A stretch of 64,000 bases of DNA from Blastocatellia bacterium (GCA_016705245.1 JADIYM010000014.1:1-64000), one strand, 5' to 3'. Numbered from the stretch's first letter, positions 53,266-62,723 are shown. The notes: generated by a model not told the origin, from the letters alone. A program made the numbers and translations.

Positions 53266-53799
53266 ACGGGCCGTCTCCCAGCGCTCAATGAGAACGCATC
53301 AGGTTCAACGCATCGTCGCGCCCCTCATCGCATCCGGCGGGCCAGAGTCTCTCTGTGATGGCCACGTAGCGGCGCTAGGGCAAGACGATTGCGAAAGGCT
53401 CGGCGAGGAGCACACTGCTGTACGTTCCGCGTCGCACAAGACACGGACGCCATTCAGGTCCGTCAACCGATCCAAGATGGTTGCTCAGACCGAAGAGTTG
53501 GGAATAAGGAGAGCGAGCTGGGGGATTGAACCTATGTGAGGCCTCCGTCTGGCGGGCGCGGGCAGTCGATTTTCTGAACAGGAGCTGCGAATGAACCAAC
53601 TGGTTTTAGTGTAGCCCATGATGCCCTGCTTGGTCGCTGATTGCCTCATGCCCCGCACCAACCCGCTGACTCGCCCGGCGAGCAACTCACCATTCCGACG
53701 CCGCTTCCCGTGCACCGATTTCTCCACATCAGGTCGCATCGGCACACCTCGGGCGTACACTGCCGGAGCCGAACCGGTCGTCGTGACCGCGTCGCCGTG
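53266..53799. other. Intergenic gap, no gene seen
   Basis: No frame here shows family features. A T-arm-like stretch (tgggggattgaaccta, 53,519-53,534) recalls the 3' half of a tRNA on the minus strand, but no cloverleaf can be completed. The toxin-antitoxin pair ends on one side and the nitrilase stop faces it on the other. Confidence 0.55.
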
Positions 53800-54744
53800 C
53801 TACTTCGCCCGGCTTGCCCCCGGGCGCACCGTGAACTCGAAGATGTCGGGTCGGTGGTAGTGGCCCGTGACGTCGAGGGTCATCCGCTCGCGGTCGAGAT
53901 CGCCGAGGTTGAGTTCGGCCACGAGCACGGCCTCCTCGCCGTATGCCGGCTCGACGAGATACTGCCCGTCGGGCCCGATGACTGCGCTTCCACCCGTCAG
54001 GAGAAGGTCGTCGGGTCGTCGCGCGAGGTCCGCCGGCACGTCGAGCCCGGGCGGCAGGTCGGCGACCGCCATCAGCGATCCGGCCGCGAGCACGAAGCAC
54101 CGGCCCTCGACGGCGTAGTGGAGGCTCGCCAGCTGATGGAGTTCGTTCACGGTCGGCCACACGGCGATGTGGATGTGCTCACCCGAGATATGAAGCGCCT
54201 GGCGCGCGAGCGGCATCCAGTGCTCCCAGCAGACGAGGCCGCCGATGCGTCCGACGGGCGTGTCGACGGCCCGAAGGCCGTGCCCGTCGCCCTGGCCCCA
54301 TACGAGCCGCTCGGTGTAGGTCGGAACGAGCTTCCGATGGTGATTGACGAGGTTGCCGTCGGGACCGAACGTGAGGAGGCTGTTGTAAAGCGTCCCGTTG
54401 CCCGGGCCGCGGTCGACCCGCTCGTTGACGCCAATGACGAGCGTGACGCCGCGGGCCCGCGAAAACGCTTCGATCGCGGCGGTCTCCGGCCCAGGGACAA
54501 CCAGGCTGTTTGCCCGTAGCCTCGCGAAGACCTGCTTGGTTGGCGCGTGGTTCCAGAGCGCAGCGCCGGGGCAATAATCGAGCCAGGCGGGGTAGCCGGG
54601 CAGCCACGTCTCGCCGAAGACGATCAGCCGCGCGCCGCGGTCGGCGGCGCGCTCGGCGAGTGCGAGCGCCTTCTCGAGACTTGCCGCGAGGTCCATGGAC
54701 ACCGGTCGTGCCTGGACGATGGCGACAGTCACACGTTCCGACAT
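53800..54744 (-). CDS. Nitrilase (carbon-nitrogen hydrolase)
   Basis: This 314-residue protein starts at ATG 54,744, five bases after gggagg. It has the catalytic triad of the nitrilase superfamily in context: Glu in FGETWLPGYPAWLDYCPG, Lys in HHRKLVPTYTERLVWGQGDG, and Cys in GGLVCWEHWMPLARQAL. The CWEHWMPL box and the GETWLPGYP box are those of true nitrilases (nitrile to acid plus ammonia), not of amidases. It is the last gene of the minus-strand operon, 22 bases after the selenoprotein B-like gene. It is probably a cytosolic aliphatic or aryl nitrilase; the substrate is unknown. Confidence 0.92.
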   Translation of the reverse strand: MSERVTVAIVQARPVSMDLAASLEKALALAERAADRGARLIVFGETWLPGYPAWLDYCPGAALWNHAPTKQVFARLRANSLVVPGPETAAIEAFSRARGVTLVIGVNERVDRGPGNGTLYNSLLTFGPDGNLVNHHRKLVPTYTERLVWGQGDGHGLRAVDTPVGRIGGLVCWEHWMPLARQALHISGEHIHIAVWPTVNELHQLASLHYAVEGRCFVLAAGSLMAVADLPPGLDVPADLARRPDDLLLTGGSAVIGPDGQYLVEPAYGEEAVLVAELNLGDLDRERMTLDVTGHYHRPDIFEFTVRPGASRAK

Positions 54745-54766
54745 GCTCACCTCCCGCTCGTGCGAA

Positions 54767-55582
54767 TCATCGTTTCAACCCGAGCTCGCGCTCGATCGCG
54801 TCGCCCTGGCGCCGCGCCTCGGCCCACGTGACCGGAAGCGTCGCGATCTCGCCGCTTCGCTCGGCAAGCTCGAGTCGTTCGAGGGCTGCCAGAAGGACCC
54901 GCCGCTGGAGCGCGCGATGGAACGGCACGCCGAAATGGTGCCCCATCATGAACGGTACGAACAGCGCACGCGGGGGCTTCGCCCGCTCGGTCACGTCGCG
55001 TGCCACGGTGACCGAGACGGTCGGGATCCCTCTTCGTTCGATTGCGCGCTGCACGAGCGCGACGGACTGATGTCATATCGGTCAGGCAGGGCAGAGCAGT
55101 ACGGCCTCGGCCCCCTCCGCGGCGACCGCGTCCGCAAGCGCTTCGGCGAGCGTTCGCTCGAAGCCCGTGGGGTCGATCGTGTAGCCGATGAAGGAGAAGA
55201 AATTCGGCGTGAGCCCGCCGATCGTCCCGTCGGCGGCGAGCTCGCTCAGCCGGTCGACGGGAAAGATGACGTTGAGGTCCCGCGCCGCGCCGCCAGTCGG
55301 GTACTTGATTTGGTGGATCTCGAGGTCGGCGGGAGTCGAGGACGACGGGACTCGCCGGAAGGTGAAATCCCCTACCGGGTGAACGACGTCGAAGGGAAGG
55401 GAGTCCCTGGGTTGGACGCCCGCCGAGCTTACAAAGGTCAGCCGCGTCTGCGAGAGCGGTTTCCGCAATGGTGCAAGTGGGACGAGGTCGACCTTGGTGA
55501 TCATCGACCCCGGGTAACGCTCGTTGACAGTCTCCCAAAGCCCGGGGCGGAGCTGCTTCGCGGTTTCAGAGGCGTCCGTCAT
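54767..55582 (-). CDS. Selenoprotein B-like reductase with two in-frame UGA (Sec) codons
   Basis: Read straight through, this is a 271-residue protein of the glycine/sarcosine/betaine reductase selenoprotein B (GrdB-related) family. The first part ends EAVLLCPA; then come UGA (55,082-55,084), Pro, Ile, UGA (55,073-55,075), His-Gln-Ser-Val and VQRAIERRGIPTVSVT, all in the same frame with no shift. The two UGAs fall exactly where family members have the redox motif (U/C)-P-x-C-H-Q, so the likely motif is U-P-I-U-H-Q. A G+C-rich hairpin follows at the distance used by bacterial SECIS elements. If Sec is not inserted, translation would stop at residue 166. It starts at ATG 55,582, overlapping the upstream gene by 17 bases. 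selA-D are not in the window. Confidence 0.78.
55045..55061 (-). promoter_or_regulatory. Candidate bSECIS hairpin
   Basis: On the minus strand cgcgct-cgtgc-agcgcg forms six G/C-rich pairs with a five-base loop containing GU. The loop centre lies about 20 bases after the second UGA (and about 29 after the first), within the range of bacterial SECIS elements. The lower stem is poorly paired, so this rests on position and shape only. Confidence 0.5.
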
Positions 55583-55856
55583 GGATCCATTCTCCGGAGC
55601 GGGTGACGAGGTAGAAGTGAAGGTGAAAGAAGAGGTGCGCGAGCGTCGCAGCGTCCCTGGAGGAAAGGGTTTCGAGGACGAAGGTCCGGTCGGTCGAAGG
55701 CATGTCGAGCAGCAGCTTGAGAGCCTCGACCCAGGCCTTGTCGATCTCCTTGCGGCCGGCCGCTTCGTTGCCGTCGCCGAGATGGAGGCGAACGTATCGG
55801 ATCAGCGTCTCCGAGTCGTTCTCTGCGACCGCCGTTCTCAGATAGTCAATCGACAC
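55566..55856 (-). CDS. Small conserved helical protein
   Basis: 96 residues from GTG 55,856, chosen because aaggag lies eight bases upstream. The sequence (SIDYLRTAVAENDSETLIRY, VEALKLLLDMPSTDRTFVLE, ATLAHLFFHLHFYLVTRSGE) is all-helical, with a His-rich hydrophobic helix near the C-terminus. It overlaps the start of the selenoprotein gene by 17 bases, so the two are translationally coupled and probably act together. No family was recognised. Confidence 0.7.
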   Translation of the reverse strand: MSIDYLRTAVAENDSETLIRYVRLHLGDGNEAAGRKEIDKAWVEALKLLLDMPSTDRTFVLETLSSRDAATLAHLFFHLHFYLVTRSGEWIHDGRL

Positions 55857-55952
55857 GGGTGTGGCTCCTTGGCGGGTATCCGACTCTCGCGACACGTCGC
55901 TATGCCAGGGAATCTGGCCGGGCACGGTGAAGTCCGGGAGAATCGAGCAGGC

Positions 55953-56663
55953 TCACGCCGGAATCGCGGCAGCAAGGTCGCGTGGTCGTGCGGGCAATGC
56001 AACCTCGTCGCTGACCACGCGATAGAAATGGCCCATTCTCGACTGCTTCGTCCGCATGTACGCGACGTTGTGCCCGTTCGGTTGCAAGAGGACCGGAATG
56101 CGCTCGACCACGTGGATCCCGAGGCGCTCGAGCGCCGCAAGCTTCTCGGGGTTGTTGCTGAGCAGGCGGACACGGTCGGCGCCAAGGTCGCGAAGAATGT
56201 CCGCGCCGGCGACGTAGTCCCGCGAGTCAGCGGCGAAGCCGAGCGCCTCGTTTGCCTCGATGGTGTCGAGTCCCTCCTCCTGGAGCGAGTAGGCTCGTAT
56301 CTTGTTGAGCAGGCCGATGCCGCGGCCTTCCTGGCGCAGATACACGAGCACGCCGGTTCCGTCCTGCGCGATCGCGCGAAGCGCTGTGTCGAGTTGCGGC
56401 CCGCAGTCGCACCTCAGGGACCCGAAGATGTCGCCGGTGAAACACTCCGAGTGAATTCTGACGAGCGGCGCCTGGGCGCGCTGAACGTCGCCGAATACGA
56501 GGGCGATCTGTTCGGCACCCGTGTCGATCGATCGGTAACCGACGATGCTGGCGCAGCCGTACGGCGTCGGGAGCTTTGCCTGTGCGACGCGGATGACGGT
56601 CGCCATGTTGGGTCGGAGCCCGGCGGCCATGGCGCCGTGTGGCGAGTCCTCGAGTTTCGGCAT
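55953..56663 (-). CDS. ribA: GTP cyclohydrolase II
   Basis: This 236-residue stand-alone RibA has the zinc site C-x10-C-x-C in SECFTGDIFGSLRCDCGPQL, the active-site stretch YLRQEGRGIGLLNKIRAYSL and the GTP-binding LLSNNPEKLAAL. It converts GTP to the first pyrimidine intermediate of riboflavin synthesis. It is not fused to RibB, and no other rib gene is nearby. It heads the minus-strand operon that leads to the selenoprotein and nitrilase, and faces a flavin-dependent nitroreductase gene across 170 bases, suggesting local flavin demand. Confidence 0.92.
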   Translation of the reverse strand: MPKLEDSPHGAMAAGLRPNMATVIRVAQAKLPTPYGCASIVGYRSIDTGAEQIALVFGDVQRAQAPLVRIHSECFTGDIFGSLRCDCGPQLDTALRAIAQDGTGVLVYLRQEGRGIGLLNKIRAYSLQEEGLDTIEANEALGFAADSRDYVAGADILRDLGADRVRLLSNNPEKLAALERLGIHVVERIPVLLQPNGHNVAYMRTKQSRMGHFYRVVSDEVALPARPRDLAAAIPA

Positions 56664-56833
56664 GCGTCCTCCCCGACCATGATTTCGGTCTTGATCCTGG
56701 AATTCAATCCCCGAAACCGCCCCACGTATTCCCGTCGTGCCGCGTCCTACGCTGCCCGAGCGCTTTGGAATGATCGCCGTCGGTCACTCTTCGGACCGAG
56801 GACCCCAGGAGCACCCGGTCGTTTCCTGAGCCG

Positions 56834-57490
56834 ATGTACGCTCCGCTCGATTTCGTGCGTCTCCAGCCCGACGAGCAGCGCGATCGGCTGCGCGCTTTCT
56901 ACGAGCTCATGAGCCGCAGGCGCACCGTACGGGACTTCTCGACCGAGCCCGTCCCGCTCGAGCTCGTCGAGTTGGCGATCGCGACCGCGGGGACCGCCCC
57001 CTCCGGTGCGAACGTGCAGCCGTGGCGTTTCGTGGTCGTTCAAGACCCGGAGATCAAGCAGCGGATCCGAGAGGCCGCCGAAGCTGAAGAGCGCATCAGC
57101 TACGAGCGGCGGATGCCGGAGAAGTGGCTGCGACGGCTCGCCGCGCTCGGCACGGACTGGCACAAGCCCTTTCTCGAGGTCGCGCCTTGCCTCGTCGTGG
57201 TCTTCCGAGTCGACTACGAGATCGACGTGGCGACCGGCGAACGCGAAGGGACCTACTACGCAACCGAGTCGGTCGGAATTGCGGTCGGCCTGCTCATCAG
57301 CGCCCTCCACTCGGCGGGGCTGGCGACGCTGACACACAATCCGAGTCCGATGCGCTTCCTCGGCGAGATCCTCGACCGTCCGAAGAACGAGACACCATTC
57401 GTGCTCCTGCCCGTCGGCTACCCGGCCGAAGGAGCAATGGTCCCCGACTTAGCCCGAAAGCCGCTCGGGGAGATCTTGTCGATCCGTTAG
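56834..57490 (+). CDS. Nitroreductase-family flavoprotein
   Basis: This 218-residue protein has the FMN-binding motifs of the nitroreductase / iodotyrosine deiodinase-like group: SRRRTVRDFSTEPVPLE (the R-R-x-V-R-x-F phosphate site), TAPSGANVQPWRFVVVQDPE, and the helix ESVGIAVGLLISALHSAGLA before THNPSPMRFL. It would be an NAD(P)H-dependent or reductive-dehalogenation-type enzyme; the substrate is not predictable. It is divergent from ribA with a short shared promoter region. Confidence 0.88.
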   Translation: MYAPLDFVRLQPDEQRDRLRAFYELMSRRRTVRDFSTEPVPLELVELAIATAGTAPSGANVQPWRFVVVQDPEIKQRIREAAEAEERISYERRMPEKWLRRLAALGTDWHKPFLEVAPCLVVVFRVDYEIDVATGEREGTYYATESVGIAVGLLISALHSAGLATLTHNPSPMRFLGEILDRPKNETPFVLLPVGYPAEGAMVPDLARKPLGEILSIR

Positions 57491-58304
57491 CGCGCCGTAC
57501 GCCTGGCGGCGGACTCGGGTCGACGCCGGGCCGACCGCGCATTTCGACGTCGTCGGTGGCCGGTCGCCTCGATCTGGGCCAGAAACCAGAAGGGTCTCGA
57601 TGTTCTGGCTCCACATCGAGCCTGTGCATCCGTTCGTCCTGCGGAATCGAATCGAGGCGGCCGGCAGGCGGCCACAATTCGATCCGGTGCACGGCAGGCA
57701 GGGACGCCACACGGCGGGCTCAACTTCGCTCGACAGCGGAGAAGTCGGCGTATGGCAACGAAAGCTTCGCAATACAACCATATAGGGCAATCCGCATATG
57801 AGACGATGCCGGATAGTCTTTCTCGCGCAATGGTTTGCCCCGGAGGTTCGAGCATTGGACTCCCTACGAAAGGTGTTGCTTGCAAAGAATTGCCGCGCCG
57901 CCTTTGTTCTGTGTCAACGACTTGCAGTCGCTACAATTGCGGGCTCCAGCAGCCGTTTTGTAAAGAGCCGAGTTGGATCACGTCGAAAACTGAGCTGAGG
58001 TGGCTGTTTTGCGAAGCTTTCGTTGCCTTACCCCAGCTTGACTTCGTCGAGGTGAGAACCTTCGCAGAGCGGAACATATCCGTCCCAGTCGCCCGACATC
58101 GGGACTGCGATCAACTACCTCGAGAATGCGCCCGGCTGATTGAACCGTCTCGTCAACAACTCGGGGCAGATCTCGAAACAGCGGTTTCCGCTGTTCCGTG
58201 GATCGAGCGTTGAGAATCCCCATTGATCGCCGCTGGCACGGCGTTTCCTGTTCGCAAAGGATGCGTCCGGTAGCTAGACTCCAACGTGGTGGCGGAGCCC
58301 CCTG
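57491..58304. repeat. Intergenic region with a 19-bp inverted repeat pair
   Basis: ggcaacgaaagcttcgcaa (57,755-57,773) and its exact reverse complement (58,009-58,027) enclose about 235 bases; weaker complementarity (ctcgac, gaagtc) continues outside them. This looks like a small non-autonomous element or a remnant of one. No frame in 57,491-58,304 shows family features. Confidence 0.55.
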
Positions 58305-60952
58305 ATGTTGCCCATTCAGACCAAGTTAATAGTTCCCAGAGTGACGCCTGATTTCGTACCCAGGCCCCGGCTCGATTCCAGGCTCGACGCTGGACTCGGA
58401 TGCAAGCTCACACTGGTGAGCGCGCCGCCTGGATTCGGGAAGACGACACTTCTGTCCAGTTGGCTGGAAAGCCGTCGACTGCCAGCTGCGTGGGTGACAC
58501 TGGACTCGTCCGACGACGACCTGACGATCTTCTTCTGGTATCTGATCGCGGCCGTGCGAACTGTCTATCCCGACTCGTGCAAGATTAGCTCCGATATGCT
58601 CGAATCGACTTCCGGCCCGACCATAGATGTCGTAGTCGCAACGCTTGCAAACGATCTCGCCACGCTGCCCGGCGAGATCGTCCTCGTGCTCGACGATCTC
58701 CACTGCGTCGTTAACCTCGCGGTCCACGAAGTATTGGATCGGCTCGTCGGCTACCTGCCTCCGTCGGTCCACCTGATGCTGGGCACGCGCACCGATCCGG
58801 CACTCTCCCTCGCGTCGCTTGGTGCCCACGGACACCTCGTGGAAGTGCGCGAGCGCGATCTCACGTTCACTGCCGATGAAGTCAAGGCATTTCTCTCGAA
58901 GGCCGGCAAGACCGATGAGGTTTTCTGCACCCGAGCCAGCCGCGCCGAGGGTTGGGCAGCGGGATTGCGCCTCGTGACGCTTGCCGACGGACCAGATTCG
59001 GACCCGCTCGACGAAGGTAGCCACCTTCGCGGCGACTTTCACGCCTTGGCTTACCTCGCGGGCGAGGTGCTGAGAAAGCAGCCACCTGAGGTGCAGGAGT
59101 TTCTGCTGAAAGCGGCGATTGTAGGTAATTTTTCGGCAGAACTCTGCTACACGCTTGAGGCCGCGCCGGACGTGGCGGCCTGCGAAGCGCTGATTGAGCG
59201 AACGGAGCGCGATCGTCTATTCGTGACGCCTCTCGGACGGGGATGGTTCCGCTTTCACCAGCTCTTCCAGAAACTGCTCCACGAGCGGGCGCTTCACACG
59301 CTCACCGTCACGCAGGTAGCCGAGCTCCATCGCCGCGCCGCCAACTGGCACGAGCGCGCCGGGATGATTCACAAGCGATCCGACACGCGCTCGAGGCTGG
59401 AGACTTTTCTCTAGCCGTGCGGCTTGTCGCCAGTCACAGGCTCGCGGCGGTCGACCGGGAGCAGTTCTACGAGCTTGAGCGTTGGATTTCGCTCTTCAAG
59501 CCTGATCAGGTCTCGGCTGAACCGATCCTGGCGATGTCCACGGCCATCGCGCAGTACATCCGGATGGATCTAGCCGAGGCTCATACCTCCGTGTGCAGGG
59601 TTTCCGAGCTGCTCGAGCAGGTGGAGGTCGACAACGAAACCAACCGCACCATGCTCGGAGAAATTGCCGCTCTCCAGGGAGAGTCCGCTTACTACAGGGG
59701 AGACTTCACGGGCGCTCGGCAACTTGAGCAACGGGCGCTCGATCTCCTGCCGGCCTGGTATTCGCTGGGGCGAGCGGTCGCATACGTCTTCCTGGCCCTC
59801 GCGGTAAGGCAACTCGGTGAGCCGGACGAGGCACGAAGGATCGTCAGCGAGGGGCTTGCCGACGAGTCGCGCCACGGCGAGGTGTATACCGTGAGGTTGA
59901 TCACGGCCGAGTTGATGCTCGCATTCCTCGATTTCGACCTGCCCGTGATGGAAAGGTCCGTACGCCGTCTTGTATTGTTGGGCAGGCATTCGCGCCTGGC
60001 CTTCGGTGGCGACTGGTCGCAGTACCTGCTTGGCCGAATCGCTTACCTGCGTGGTCACATCGGCGACGCAAAGGCGCACTTCGAGCAGGTTGCGGCCCGG
60101 CGATACGTCACCCACGGCGGCCTGGCCCTTTTCAGCCTCCTCTCGCTCTCGCTTGTAAATCAGGCTGCCGGCGACGAAGAGGACGCGCGCCGGTGCGTCG
60201 AAGAAGCGGCCAGTCTGATCCGCGAAACGGGAAACGAGTTCCTGCAGCCGTCGGTCGAGTCGTTTCGGGCGCTGCTGGCCCTGCTCCAGGGACGCACCTC
60301 CGAAGCTGCCAACTGGGCAGCAACCTACGACCGCTCAACACCATTCGTGCCATCGATCCAATGCGAGTTCGCTCCTCTGACGTTCGTAAAGACGCAGCTC
60401 GCACTTGCCACTCCGGCAAGTCTGCAGGAAGCGGCGGCCGTCCTGGCCGGGCTGGAGTCGGCGCTGCGGAAATGCGACGGTCGCGTCTATCTCATTGAAG
60501 TATTGGCGCTCAAGTCGCGATTGCTCGATCTGGAGGGCAACACCGATGGCGCCCTGTCGGTTCTGGAGGAATCAACTGCGCTGGCTGGAACATCGGGAGC
60601 CGGTCGTGCGATGGCGGACCTGGGCCGGGAGACGGGCCGACGGGTCGCTGCCCTCCTGCAGACGCTCGGCCGAAGGTCCGGCCTACATTCGTCGATCGGG
60701 CCGATTCTTGCCGCCATAGGTCGCGAACCGATCCGGCCCCAGGATCTGGTCGAGCCGCTGGCCAGAAGAGAGCTCGAGGTACTGTCGCTGCTAGCCAAGG
60801 ATATGCAGAACAAGGAGATAGGGTCCCAACTGTTCATCTCGCCGAAGACCGTCGAGGGGCACACTCTCAGCATCTACCGAAAGCTCGGTGCTGTCGGACG
60901 GCGTGACGCCGTGATCCACGCCAGAGACCTCGGAATCCTTCTGCAGGATTGA
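58305..60952 (+). CDS. MalT-type LuxR transcriptional regulator (one frameshift)
   Basis: About 880 residues after rejoining. Residues 1-340 form the STAND ATPase with Walker A APPGFGKTTLLSSW and Walker B IVLVLDDLH. A long TPR-like sensor domain follows, and the last 65 residues are a LuxR HTH (RRELEVLSLLAKDMQNKEIG, then SPKTVEGHTLSIYRKLGAVG). The frame changes once near 59,368, between NWHERAG and QAIRHALEAGDFSLAVRLVA. Such regulators bind ATP and an inducer, then multimerise on DNA. It probably controls the co-directional genes downstream (61,090 onwards). Confidence 0.85.
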
Positions 60953-61089
60953 CGTGCCGGACATCTCGCCAAAATCGAGGGACGAGTCAGGGGATCGTCG
61001 GGGATCTCCCGGATTCGCATAAGTTGAAAGTGCGCGAGGATTGCTCCGAAGGCGGCGCTTCAACGAGCGCTCGCCGCAAGGAGCGCGTC

Positions 61090-61350
61090 ATGGGCCTGCC
61101 ATCACGAAGCGATCGGGATTGGGCGGCACTTTTCTATGAGATCCGGGCGCTTGGCGCCATCGATGAGGGCTGGTCACAACGACTCAATGGTCTGCGTGTC
61201 CGGGTCGACAGGGACCGACGCCCGCATCCGGTGACAACTCTGACGGGCGAGCTCAAGGACGAGGCGGCCCTGAATGGCGTGCTCACGACACTATATTCAC
61301 TCGGACTGACTCTGCTGTCCGTACGGAGCAGGCGTCCACTCGGGAGGTAG
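61090..61350 (+). CDS. Small conserved protein downstream of the LuxR gene
   Basis: 86 residues from ATG 61,090 (the upstream codons in frame lack a ribosome site). The sequence IRALGAIDEGWSQRLNGLRV then TTLTGELKDEAALNGVLTTL and YSLGLTLLSV has the beta-alpha-beta look of ACT/ferredoxin-like domains. Similar short proteins occur beside MalT-type regulators. It ends six bases before the SphA-like gene. Function is unknown. Confidence 0.65.
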   Translation: MGLPSRSDRDWAALFYEIRALGAIDEGWSQRLNGLRVRVDRDRRPHPVTTLTGELKDEAALNGVLTTLYSLGLTLLSVRSRRPLGR

Positions 61351-61356
61351 GAAACC

Positions 61357-62568
61357 ATGCACATTCATCGTCGCCTCATAGCCGTGCTCGGTATGTTCGT
61401 TGCGGTTTTCTTCGGGGCCGAGTTGGCCGTGCCGGCCGACGTGACCGATGCAGCAGTTCCCCCCGACGAAGCAAGTGCCCGGGTGCCGGCCGCAACTCCG
61501 CAGGACTCGATTATCGCGGAGATGTGGAAGCGGGCACTCCGCGGTTCGTCGGCGGACGCCGGCTCCGCGACCGCTGGCAGTGAAGTTGCGATCCGCCTGA
61601 CGCCTCCTCCCGCGGTTGTCGCGTCGCCGCAACAGACCAACATTCAGGTGGCTTCGTACTCGATCGGCCATTACCAGCCGGCTGTCTTCGGATTGCGCGA
61701 TTTCTTCCAAGGACCGCCCGGCTTTGCCATCTACGTGCCGACCTACGTCTACCACACGTCCACTTTCAAGGATAAAAACGGAGACAAGGTCGATACGCTG
61801 ACAATTGGCGACCGTACGCTCGACCTGGACGTCAATGTCGACGTCGTGAGCATCACGCCGATAATCGCGTACACGACTAAGTGGCATCCTTTCGGCGCAA
61901 ACTCGAAGTTCGGCTTCAGCATCATTCCCGCATTCGGCAGCACAAGCGTCGCCGGACAACTCGAAAACGTCACGGGAAAGGGGATTTCCGCCAGCGCCTC
62001 GAATTTCGCCTGGGGCGACCTCGGGGTTATGCCGGTGCGTGTCCAGTGGGACTGGAAGAAGGCGAGTCTCGCGACGAACTACCTCTTCTTCGCTCCGACA
62101 GGCCGGTACGAGCTCGGAGCGCCCGACAATGTCGGCTTCGGCTTCTGGTCGCACGAGTTCCAGCTGGCCGGCGAATACAGGTTGAACACCAAGCACCACA
62201 CGTCGCTCATCGGCGCGATCAACTTCGAGATCAACGGCGACAAGGAAGACCAGGATTACAAGGTCGGCAACACGATAGGTCTCAACTACGGCATCGCCCG
62301 CATTATTCCCGTCAACAAAGGGGCGGGAGCGCTGGACCTGTCGATCCTCGGAACGAGCGTCTGGCAGGTAACCGACGACACGGGCTCGGACGTCGTCAAC
62401 GGTTTCGTTCACGACCGCGTGCACTCGATCGGCGGGCGCTTCAACTACATCTTCGTGAAGCACCACGTGACCGTGGCCTTCAACTTCCTGCAGGAGTACG
62501 GCGCTCGTGCCCGGTTCCAGGGAAGCTGGTACTACGCGAGCATTACGAAAGTCTTCCCGGCCCACTGA
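61357..62568 (+). CDS. SphA / Phenol_MetA_deg-type outer-membrane protein
   Basis: This 403-residue protein has a signal peptide (IAVLGMFVAVFFGAELAVPA) and a C-terminal barrel of alternating beta strands: FAIYVPTYVYHTSTFKDKNG, SIIPAFGSTSVAGQ, LATNYLFFAPTGRYELGAPD, FWSHEFQLAGEYRLNTKHHT and a final FQGSWYYASITKVFPAH. This matches the Phenol_MetA_deg family of putative hydrophobic-compound transporters. It may admit an aromatic or other hydrophobic substrate for the downstream hydrolase. A hairpin after the stop separates it from the next gene. Confidence 0.85.
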   Translation: MHIHRRLIAVLGMFVAVFFGAELAVPADVTDAAVPPDEASARVPAATPQDSIIAEMWKRALRGSSADAGSATAGSEVAIRLTPPPAVVASPQQTNIQVASYSIGHYQPAVFGLRDFFQGPPGFAIYVPTYVYHTSTFKDKNGDKVDTLTIGDRTLDLDVNVDVVSITPIIAYTTKWHPFGANSKFGFSIIPAFGSTSVAGQLENVTGKGISASASNFAWGDLGVMPVRVQWDWKKASLATNYLFFAPTGRYELGAPDNVGFGFWSHEFQLAGEYRLNTKHHTSLIGAINFEINGDKEDQDYKVGNTIGLNYGIARIIPVNKGAGALDLSILGTSVWQVTDDTGSDVVNGFVHDRVHSIGGRFNYIFVKHHVTVAFNFLQEYGARARFQGSWYYASITKVFPAH

Positions 62569-62573
62569 GGGGA

Positions 62574-62616
62574 CCAGACCCGCCGACGCTGGCTTTTGCC
62601 TGACCGGCGGGTCTGG
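62574..62616 (+). terminator. Hairpin between the SphA-like and MBL genes
   Basis: ccagacccgccg and its exact reverse complement enclose a 19-base loop, five bases after the stop. There is no U tract, so it may attenuate rather than end transcription. Confidence 0.6.
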
Positions 62617-62723
62617 TGTCCGGGGAGATCGGATCCGATGTTCACGTCGCAAGTGCATCCGGTTCGATTGCACTCCGTCAGGATTGGCCGGTGGTTTAGT
62701 CAGTGTTATGGAAAGGGGATGAG

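Noticed and set aside
53505..53545. Possible tRNA on the minus strand (T-arm-like ggttcaatcc)
   Set aside because: The T stem does not pair well and no anticodon arm, D arm or acceptor stem can be folded around it; at most an old tRNA scar.
54767..55582. Two separate genes, or a nonsense-mutated pseudogene, instead of one selenoprotein
   Set aside because: Both halves are in the same frame, the only interruptions are two UGA codons at the redox-motif positions, and the second half has no start signal of its own.
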